Source of the DNA: Alphaproteobacteria bacterium
GTDB lineage: Bacteria; Pseudomonadota; Alphaproteobacteria; UBA8366; GCA-2717185
DNA: 5,047 nt
Reading direction: 5' to 3'
Assembly (NCBI GenBank): GCA_016764135.1
Contig: JAESSL010000438.1
Coordinates: 1-5,047 of the forward strand
Shown here piece by piece: positions 1-5,047 of the stretch; positions within the stretch are counted from its first letter, which is position 1; each line of letters begins with the position of its first letter. The position numbers and the translations under genes are program-made. The notes under the pieces were generated by a model, which did not search any database, was not told the origin of the DNA, and saw nothing but the letters and a program-made list of their open reading frames with translations.

Positions 1-543
1 GGTCAGGATCGCCATTCCTAGCGCCACGCCCGCCAAGGCTCCCCAATACGCCGACCCACCGCGAATAAATCGCGCCCCCGCCGCCAGCATCGCGACAAAC
101 AAAAACAGAAAAAGTGAATCACTTAAAATCATGCCGGCGTGAATGATGAGATTCGGCGTAACCGCCGCTAACAAGCCCGCAACTAACGCAAGCCGGGGCG
201 CAAAGGGAGACCGGAGCGCCGCGCCCATCGATGCGATCAGGACGCAAGATACGGAATCCAGAATAGACTGAACGATCAGGATCGTCGTCATGGAGTCGCC
301 AAAGATACTGCGAATGCCCGCCAAAAAGAGAATGTACCCCGGCGCCCGCTCCGAACTCTCAATCAGCCGGGCGAGTTGGTCGATACCGCTGACGCCATGC
401 GTCAATAAGGCGTCAGCGCCATTCCAGTACAGGATTCCATCTTCGGCCAGCAAAACTTCCGGCGATAAGGGAAACAATACGACGTTGACGATTCGAACCG
501 CGAGCGCGGCGAAGAAGACCACAAGATAAAGCGAGGAGCGCAT
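1..543 (-). CDS. GT-C family membrane glycosyltransferase (PMT/ArnT-like, GT39/GT83 type), N-terminal part only
   Basis: The reading frame opens at an ATG (543-541) and stays open for 181 codons to the window edge, so the C-terminal part is missing. What is seen: a first hydrophobic helix (about residues 4-24), then a loop with an acidic pair E34-D35 in LLAEDGILYW, then ERAPGYILFLAGIRSIFGDS (65-84), then alternating hydrophobic helices including SDSLFLFLFVAML (141-153). This matches the known layout of GT-C enzymes of the PMT_2/ArnT group: an acidic motif in the first periplasmic loop, an R-x-P-G-Y-x-x-F-L segment, and an S-[ED]-x-L-F-x-x-L helix. Such enzymes move a sugar from a polyprenyl-phosphate donor to a lipid or protein on the outer face of the inner membrane. 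The start lies 7 bases after the stop of the upstream hydrolase, with GAGG (552-549) five bases before the ATG, so it is very likely in the same operon. The sugar and acceptor cannot be told. Confidence 0.82.
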   Translation of the reverse strand, partial: MRSSLYLVVFFAALAVRIVNVVLFPLSPEVLLAEDGILYWNGADALLTHGVSGIDQLARLIESSERAPGYILFLAGIRSIFGDSMTTILIVQSILDSVSCVLIASMGAALRSPFAPRLALVAGLLAAVTPNLIIHAGMILSDSLFLFLFVAMLAAGARFIRGGSAYWGALAGVALGMAILT

Positions 544-548
544 TGACG

Positions 549-552
549 CCTC
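549..552 (-). promoter_or_regulatory. Shine-Dalgarno for the glycosyltransferase gene
   Basis: GAGG read on the minus strand overlaps the hydrolase TGA stop and lies five bases before the ATG at 543. A second purine run, AAGGA (559-555), lies eleven bases before it. The site supports the chosen start and tight coupling to the hydrolase gene. Confidence 0.55.
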
Positions 553-1699
553 AGTCCTTGTTTCGCTCGTTTACGTCCGAACCAGCGAATACCGGGTCGC
601 CGAAAATCTGATCCAGGGCCCAGTCGGACACCTTGTGATCCGCGTGCGTCTCATCGACCAAGACCTGAAAGCCCCCACCGGCGTTTACGCGCCCCACCGC
701 CGCGCGAACCGCTGGCTCATAAAGCTTCCCCAGCGTATTGCGGAAACAGCAACGATCAAAGCGGTTGAATATCTGGGTAAAGCGTCGATCCTGACCGGTC
801 GCCGCCAGAACATACTGATCGAGATAATTCGCCGCGCGAACCAGAGGGCCGTAATATTGCGGTGGAGCGGATTGTTTTTCCTCCGCGCCAGCCCGTAAAT
901 AGAGCGGATATCCGCCCGAGACGGAATAGGTATGCCGCAAGCGCCCATCCACCGCAGCCGCCAGACCGGCCGTCCACCCCCCAGCGGAAAATCCGGCGAT
1001 ATCGTAAAATTTATACCGCCCTGTTTTCGTCGCATGGTTCAGCACAACAACAACGGGTTCCACATAAAAGCGGATCGGGTTTTCCGCCAGCGTCAAAATT
1101 CTGTCCCAGGTCGGCGCATACCAACCGAAGTTTTTGTAGTGCGACGGTGGATACTGGTTTTCCCCATATCCCGGATAATTAAACGCCGCGACCGTATCGC
1201 CATTGTTCAAAGCGCGCTGAATAAAGGGTGCTGCCTGCGCAAAGACGCCTGCATATCCGTGGTGATATAAAAATAACCGCCCGGTTGGTTTTGGCGGGTG
1301 GAGAATATAAACCACCGCGACATAACCATGATCAATGGGTATCGTCAGCCGCTCGGTTTTCGCGAGATTGTCCAGATTATTCAGCCCCGGCGGCGCCGCG
1401 ACCGTCGTGATCGCAGCGGGCAGTTTTTCAAGTGGCGCGCCCTCGGCGCCCCAGATCGCCGCGACAAGAGTCTGATGTTTTATCTCTCGCGTCACCGCAT
1501 CCTGAACGCTAATCAGCGCCGCAGGGTCGGTCTTGCGATAGCGAGGGTGAATTTCTTCAAAGACATAAACATCCAGCGCTTTCCAGCGCTTGTACACGAC
1601 GCGCACGCTGTCGACGGAATGTGTCAAATAATAGCCCAGCCACCCCAGACCACAGAGAACAGCCAGCACAACAAGGACGACAACGCCCAACCGCTTCAT
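551..1699 (-). CDS. membrane-anchored alpha/beta hydrolase in a glycan operon
   Basis: This encodes 382 residues starting MKRLGVVVLV. Residues 4-25 form one hydrophobic segment after a short basic start, which suggests a signal anchor with the rest in the periplasm. The alpha/beta hydrolase core is visible: HHGYAG (146-151) as the oxyanion-hole loop, NYPGYGEN (174-181), the nucleophile elbow GFSAGG (236-241) with Ser238, and a C-terminal DETHADHKVSDWAL in which His355 is the likely catalytic base. The acid residue is less certain, with Asp304 or Asp315 as candidates. A longer reading from an ATG at 1807 would add 36 residues lying inside the ligase gene and hide the signal-like start. The start at 1699 is preferred because it overlaps the ligase stop as ATGA and has AAGG (1710-1707) seven bases upstream. 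The substrate is unknown. The position between an O-antigen ligase and a glycosyltransferase suggests deacylation, acyl transfer or ester cleavage on an exported glycan or lipid carrier, which is inference only. Two adjacent cysteines, C317-C318, are notable in an exported domain. Confidence 0.85.
   Translation of the reverse strand: MKRLGVVVLVVLAVLCGLGWLGYYLTHSVDSVRVVYKRWKALDVYVFEEIHPRYRKTDPAALISVQDAVTREIKHQTLVAAIWGAEGAPLEKLPAAITTVAAPPGLNNLDNLAKTERLTIPIDHGYVAVVYILHPPKPTGRLFLYHHGYAGVFAQAAPFIQRALNNGDTVAAFNYPGYGENQYPPSHYKNFGWYAPTWDRILTLAENPIRFYVEPVVVVLNHATKTGRYKFYDIAGFSAGGWTAGLAAAVDGRLRHTYSVSGGYPLYLRAGAEEKQSAPPQYYGPLVRAANYLDQYVLAATGQDRRFTQIFNRFDRCCFRNTLGKLYEPAVRAAVGRVNAGGGFQVLVDETHADHKVSDWALDQIFGDPVFAGSDVNERNKD
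1696..1699 (-). promoter_or_regulatory. ATGA stop/start overlap (translational coupling) between ligase and hydrolase
   Basis: The ligase TGA (1698-1696) and the hydrolase ATG (1699-1697) share two bases. An AAGG Shine-Dalgarno-like sequence at 1710-1707 sits within the end of the ligase gene. This arrangement usually means that ribosomes ending one gene restart on the next, so the two products are probably made in linked amounts. Confidence 0.8.
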
Positions 1700-2946
1700 G
1701 GCGACGCCTTGGCGCCATTCGCCTGCTGATCCCCCTCGACAGGACGACGAGACGGAACCGCCAACAATCCGACCAGCATAAAGGTCGACACCCACCAGCT
1801 TTGCCAAATCCCGTAACTGAGCAGCCAGATCAAAAACGCCGTCGTCACCAGCCCGGCCGCCATCGCAGGCGCATGGCGCCCCGGACGCGACGTCGCGCGA
1901 TACCCCGCCAACGCTGCCAGCATCGCCATCAACAGCGCGCCCGGAAACCCAAGTTCCAACCAGATTTGCATGGCGCCATTATGGGGATGCAACGGCAATC
2001 GGTCACCCTGTCCGATCATCTGTCCATCGTTGTTGCGAAGAATATATCGTTCAGCACCCCCCGGCGCCTGACGGGAGCCATTAAAACCCAACCCCGTCCA
2101 GGGCCGCTCCCGGATATGATTATTCGTAAATTCCCAGATTTCCAGACGATGAATGATGGAGGAATTTCCATCCCCCATAATCTGTCGCACCGGTTTGTCG
2201 ATGGCCGAAAACAGCATCGGCGCCAGCAGAAGCGTCGCCGCCATGGCGAGCGGCAACAGCACCCGCATGATGCCCGGCGCAATCATAACGCCGCCATAGA
2301 CCAGCATCGCAATTCCATACGCCACCAAAGCGGATTCACTGGGCAACGCATAGGCCATTCCCGCGCCTGCGACGACAAACGCCCAACCACCTTTTTGCGC
2401 CGCAGCGGCGGCCAGCCAGGCAAACAGAAGAAGCACCGCCGGGGCGCGGTTCACCAACCCGGTGTAATTCCCGTTCGGCGATTCCACGCCGAGAAGATCA
2501 ATCAGAATAAAGCCTTCGGTCGCCACCTCGAACAGCGCCAACGCCAGACCAAGCGCCGCGCCAATACAAACCGAGCGCCGAACCATCCGCCGCTCCCGTT
2601 CATCGAGAGTTCGGGTGCGCAACAGAAGGTACGCGCAGGGGAGGCCCGCCACGGCGAGGCTCGCCCATTTTGTGATGGCGCCAGCGCCATCCACAGACCA
2701 GAACAGAGAAATTGCAGCCCAGGCGAACAGGCCCAGATACGGCGCCAGAAAGGGCCAATCCAGCCCCGCCAGACCGTTGGGAAGCAACGGCGTCCGGGGC
2801 TTTCGTCGCAGATCGACGACAATTGCGGCGACAATCACCACAACAGCAAGGGGCGCGACCATTAATGGCGCGAAAAGGCCCAAAACCGGCGCAAGCATTG
2901 CTGCCGCGCCAAGGACATGGCCATAGTGAAATCGCGAGAGGGTCAT
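1696..2946 (-). CDS. O-antigen ligase / Wzy-type polymerase family membrane protein
   Basis: This 416-residue polytopic protein has about ten or more hydrophobic segments. Signatures of the O-antigen ligase (Wzy_C/WaaL) superfamily are visible in order: ISLFWSVDGAGAITKW (79-94); a large periplasmic loop with NSSIIHRLEIWEF (261-273) and RPWTGLGFNGSR (281-292); then LHPHNGAMQIWLELGFPGALL (in 319-339). In this superfamily Arg and His residues of the periplasmic loop are needed for catalysis; here R267, H320 and H322 are candidates. Members join polyprenyl-linked polysaccharide to lipid A core, polymerise repeat units, or glycosylate proteins, at the periplasmic face of the inner membrane. Sequence alone does not separate ligase from polymerase. 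The ATG at 2946 is the only ATG, GTG or TTG start in an open frame reaching back to a TGA at 3048-3046, and its Shine-Dalgarno sequence is weak. It shares an ATGA overlap with the hydrolase downstream. The C-terminal tail (about 398-416) is polar. Confidence 0.9.
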   Translation of the reverse strand: MTLSRFHYGHVLGAAAMLAPVLGLFAPLMVAPLAVVVIVAAIVVDLRRKPRTPLLPNGLAGLDWPFLAPYLGLFAWAAISLFWSVDGAGAITKWASLAVAGLPCAYLLLRTRTLDERERRMVRRSVCIGAALGLALALFEVATEGFILIDLLGVESPNGNYTGLVNRAPAVLLLFAWLAAAAAQKGGWAFVVAGAGMAYALPSESALVAYGIAMLVYGGVMIAPGIMRVLLPLAMAATLLLAPMLFSAIDKPVRQIMGDGNSSIIHRLEIWEFTNNHIRERPWTGLGFNGSRQAPGGAERYILRNNDGQMIGQGDRLPLHPHNGAMQIWLELGFPGALLMAMLAALAGYRATSRPGRHAPAMAAGLVTTAFLIWLLSYGIWQSWWVSTFMLVGLLAVPSRRPVEGDQQANGAKASP

Positions 2947-3053
2947 GATCGCGACAACCTGTACTGCAACCGGACTCAGATGACCATCAAAAAGTCCAAA
3001 TTCCGCCCCCGTACAGGCGCCGCACTCAAGGCCGAGACGCGATACTCAGCCTA
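2947..3053. other. 107-base intergenic gap between the PLP-enzyme gene and the ligase gene
   Basis: This is the only untranslated gap longer than 25 bases. The ligase frame remains open through most of it (33 codons back to TGA at 3048-3046) but offers no ATG, GTG or TTG, so an extended protein is unlikely. No convincing sigma-70 promoter or U-tailed terminator hairpin was seen on the minus strand. It contains a T-run (2989-2993 read as TTTTT on the minus strand) without a GC-rich stem directly before it. A GACTC site (2973-2977), the methylation target of CcrM-type enzymes in alphaproteobacteria, is present. Confidence 0.6.
2958..3017. repeat. nested short inverted repeats in the intergenic gap
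   Basis: Three inverted repeats share a common centre. CCTGTAC (2958-2964) pairs with GTACAGG (3011-3017), GGACT (2972-2976) pairs with AGTCC (2993-2997), and GATG (2979-2982) pairs with CATC (2985-2988). Together they could form an interrupted hairpin with large internal loops in the leader of the ligase operon. The arms are short, and one 7-base pair in a gap of this size is not far from chance, so this is a weak call. Confidence 0.3.
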
Positions 3054-4199
3054 TTATAAATTCAACGCGGCGCCGATTTTATCGACCGCTTTTAAGCCGG
3101 TCCCGGTCAGGATGGCGACCACCGTCTCCTTCTCGCCAATTTCACCGCTCTCGATCAGCCGGGTCAGTCCCGCGCCGCAGGCCGCCGTTGTTGGTTCGAC
3201 AAAGAATCCCTTTCGGGCGAAATTTCCCAGCGCGGCGATAATTTCGGCCTCGGGTGCGGCCACCGTCGCGCCGCCGGTTTCCCGCACCGCCGCCAAAACC
3301 TCGCGCAGCCGCACCGGCGTCGCCGATGCAATGCCGTCGGCGATGGTCGGTTGCGGGTCAATAACAACAAGCGTATCGCCGCCGGATTGAAACGTCGCAT
3401 GATAGGGCGCGCAATTCGCCGCCTGAATCGCATAAATTCGCGGCATTTTGTCGATGGCGCCACAGGCCAGCAATTCCTGAAACCCGATATGGCACCCCAT
3501 GACATTGCTGCCCTGGCCCAAGGGCGTCACCACACAATCGGGAACCTGAAAGCCAAGTTGCTCCCACAACTCGAACGCTAGTGTCTTAGTCCCTTCCAGA
3601 AAAAACGGCTGGTGATTATGACCGGCGTAGAACACCTCGTCCGCCTCGGCCAACGCGGCGCGGGCCACGTCGTCCCGGCTGCCGTCGATGGGAACGACAT
3701 CAGCGCCCATCGCCGCCATTTGAATGCGCTTGGCCTCCGGTGCGGCGGCGGGCAACAAAATTCGGCATTGCAGATCGAGCGCGGCGGCGTATGTGGCGAT
3801 AGACGATCCCGCGTTGCCCGAGGAATCCTCCAGAATTTTCGACACGCCCACCTGCTTCAGATAATTCAGCATGACCGCTGACCCGCGATCCTTGAACGAT
3901 CCCGAGGGCATAAAATACTCGGCTTTCATCAAGACAGACCGGCCCGCCCATTCGGCGTCGATCAAAGGCGTCCACCCCTCGCCGAGACTGGCGGCGGGCG
4001 GCGCGGGTAGTCGAATCGCCGCTGCATACCGCCACAAGGATCGCTCGGAGGTATCAATATCCTCCGGCGACAACCCGGCGCCAGGAGACAAATTAACATA
4101 ACTTCCATCGTCCGGCGCCCTCCACAAAGCGGTCGCGGTCGGCCATTCGGCGCCGGTGCGCGGATTGATATAAACAGCGGGTTTGGGAGTTTTGGTCAT
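3054..4199 (-). CDS. threonine synthase-like PLP-dependent enzyme (fold type II)
   Basis: This 381-residue protein belongs to the tryptophan synthase beta superfamily. Visible landmarks: GEGWTPLI (73-80), PSGSFKDRG (98-106) with Lys103 as the PLP Schiff-base lysine, EDSSGNAGSS (124-133) with Asn129 contacting PLP, a phosphate-binding loop GQGSNVMG (228-235), EPTTAACGAGL (335-345), and LTGTGLKAVDKI (364-375) near the C-terminus. This pattern resembles threonine synthase (O-phosphohomoserine to threonine) and its paralogues more than cysteine synthase. The N-terminal 45 residues look like the zinc-ribbon start of some threonine synthases, but the cysteines are absent (N12, T15, A28, D31 at the apparent places). 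The protein is shorter than classic enterobacterial ThrC of about 430 residues. No threonine-pathway gene such as hom or thrB is nearby, so it may instead be an ammonia-lyase or another beta/gamma-replacement enzyme. GAGA (4208-4205) lies five bases before the ATG at 4199. The esterase gene ends 20 bases upstream, suggesting one transcript. Confidence 0.85.
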   Translation of the reverse strand: MTKTPKPAVYINPRTGAEWPTATALWRAPDDGSYVNLSPGAGLSPEDIDTSERSLWRYAAAIRLPAPPAASLGEGWTPLIDAEWAGRSVLMKAEYFMPSGSFKDRGSAVMLNYLKQVGVSKILEDSSGNAGSSIATYAAALDLQCRILLPAAAPEAKRIQMAAMGADVVPIDGSRDDVARAALAEADEVFYAGHNHQPFFLEGTKTLAFELWEQLGFQVPDCVVTPLGQGSNVMGCHIGFQELLACGAIDKMPRIYAIQAANCAPYHATFQSGGDTLVVIDPQPTIADGIASATPVRLREVLAAVRETGGATVAAPEAEIIAALGNFARKGFFVEPTTAACGAGLTRLIESGEIGEKETVVAILTGTGLKAVDKIGAALNL

Positions 4200-4219
4200 G
4201 CAAATCTCATATTGATGGT

Positions 4220-5047
4220 TTAATTATTTTTCAGGCCGCGCGCCGTTAGCCAATCATCAACCAGTCCGGCGACCGTATCGGAATTTTTATCCATCATGGG
4301 GAAATGTAAATTGCCCCGAATTCCCATCGCAGGCAGATCAATAATATCCACACGACCGCCCGCGTTGTTTATCGCGGCGGCGAATGCCTGCGTGCGACGT
4401 TGGAATATTGGCCAACGATGCTCGGATTCGTGAATGAAATCGCCCCAGACAATGAGTTGTGGAATATCGCGAATGGCGTCGATATCGAATACCGCCGCGT
4501 CCGGCGCGCCGGATGGCTCAATGGAAACGAGGGCCTTTACGGCGCTCGGCGCCGTCCGTGCGGCGGTGAATCCAAAATGCCCCCCTTGGCTATGGGTCAT
4601 GAGTATAACGCCGCCCGCAATATCGCTGCAGCGCTGAACCAGCGCGTTGTAGGCGTCTTGTGTGAGGTCATCGTTATGCAGCCAGCGCGGCACGGTTTGC
4701 TTGGCGAACTGGTCATAGGAGCCGATGGGAAATTGTTGACCCTCGAATGTAGTCCGCACCGAAGGATCAGGGTCAAACGAACCAACCGGCCCCAGACGAA
4801 AGCCTTCCCAGTTCGCCAGCTTCGACCGCTCCACGGGCGCGCCTTTATACACGCCCGGCAGCGCGGTCCAGGACGCGCGACCGCGCTCCACCGCATCGGA
4901 CACATAAACATCGAATCCAGCGTGAAGAAAATGATTTTGCCACCCGGGGCGACCGTCCGGCGTATCTTCCCATGTTACGCCCGTCATACCGCCGCCATGC
5001 CACATCAGCAGTGGATACCGGCCCAAAGGCTGTTCAAGTCGGGCATA
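4220..5047 (-). CDS. alpha/beta hydrolase of the esterase 713-like type, 5' end missing
   Basis: The frame is open from the window edge (first visible residues YARLEQPLGRYP) to the TAA at 4222-4220, giving 275 residues. The true start lies outside the window, and an apparent TTG start at 5026 is inside the domain. Counting from the first visible residue, the oxyanion loop is WHGGGMTG (16-23), followed by WEDTPDGRPGW (26-36), the nucleophile elbow THSQGG with Ser153, SIEPSG with Glu177, and GIRGNLHFPMMDKNS with His248. From memory, Alcaligenes esterase 713 has a Ser206/Glu230/His298 triad. The Ser-to-Glu spacing of 24 is identical here and Ser-to-His is close (95 against 92), which supports this family. 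No signal peptide can be judged because the N-terminus is missing. Natural substrates of this family are poorly known. The gene is 20 bases from the PLP-enzyme gene and probably co-transcribed, so its substrate may be an ester or lactone related to that enzyme's metabolite. Confidence 0.85.
   Translation of the reverse strand, partial: YARLEQPLGRYPLLMWHGGGMTGVTWEDTPDGRPGWQNHFLHAGFDVYVSDAVERGRASWTALPGVYKGAPVERSKLANWEGFRLGPVGSFDPDPSVRTTFEGQQFPIGSYDQFAKQTVPRWLHNDDLTQDAYNALVQRCSDIAGGVILMTHSQGGHFGFTAARTAPSAVKALVSIEPSGAPDAAVFDIDAIRDIPQLIVWGDFIHESEHRWPIFQRRTQAFAAAINNAGGRVDIIDLPAMGIRGNLHFPMMDKNSDTVAGLVDDWLTARGLKNN

Noticed and set aside
1700..1807. A 36-residue N-terminal extension of the middle hydrolase
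   Set aside because: It would overlap the ligase gene by over 100 bases and bury the signal-like helix. The ATGA overlap with a well-placed AAGG supports the start at 1699.
1621..2865. A 414-codon open frame on the plus strand
   Set aside because: It lies antisense to the O-antigen ligase gene. Its product is very rich in Arg, Gln, His and Pro with no recognisable domain, which is typical of the reverse frame of a GC-rich membrane-protein gene.
2989..3020. Possible rho-independent terminator after the PLP-enzyme gene
   Set aside because: There is a TTTTT run on the minus strand but no GC-rich stem directly before it. The GC-rich stretch 3003-3021 does not pair with itself well enough.
2917..3390. 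Plus-strand 157-codon open frame covering the intergenic gap
   Set aside because: Most of it is antisense to the PLP-enzyme gene, the protein has a low-complexity Ser/Ala/Pro composition, and no domain is visible.
4196..4210. A four-codon ORF (ATG AGA TTT GCA TGA) ending on the start of the PLP-enzyme gene
   Set aside because: It could act as a coupling mini-ORF, but it is too short to separate from chance, and its GAGA probably serves as the Shine-Dalgarno sequence of the real gene.
4498..4512. GGCGCGCC-type palindrome seen twice (about 4503 and 4835)
   Set aside because: Both copies lie within coding sequence of one gene and are expected occasionally in GC-rich DNA. There is no other sign of function.

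Overview
The window is a stretch of roughly 57-60% G+C bacterial DNA in which all five recognisable genes lie on the minus strand, so transcription runs from high to low coordinates. An O-antigen-ligase-type membrane protein together with a GT-C (PMT/ArnT-like) glycosyltransferase points to a Gram-negative bacterium. Composition and codon style would fit an alphaproteobacterium, but no marker gene here fixes the lineage.

In transcription order, region A (5047 to 3054) holds a 5'-truncated alpha/beta hydrolase resembling the family of Alcaligenes esterase 713, with a Ser/Glu/His rather than Ser/Asp/His triad. It is followed 20 bases later by a fold-type II PLP enzyme of the threonine synthase-like group whose N-terminal zinc-ribbon cysteines appear to be lost. 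The tight spacing and shared strand suggest one transcript that handles a small amino-acid-like or ester metabolite.

A 107-base gap (2947-3053) is the only sizeable untranslated stretch. It contains nested short inverted repeats but no convincing terminator or promoter.

Region B (2946 to 1) looks like a surface-glycan module. It has an O-antigen ligase/Wzy-type polytopic protein, a membrane-anchored extracytoplasmic alpha/beta hydrolase whose start codon overlaps the ligase stop (ATGA), and the N-terminal 181 residues of a GT-C glycosyltransferase that starts 7 bases after the hydrolase stop and runs off the window. The hydrolase between two glycan enzymes is the most interesting arrangement here: it may act on the glycan or a lipid-linked intermediate on the periplasmic side. 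Whether regions A and B are co-transcribed cannot be decided from sequence alone.

At the whole-window scale the palindrome GGCGCC occurs 17 times, far more than other palindromes of the same composition. No mobile element, tRNA, rRNA, CRISPR array or insertion sequence was seen.
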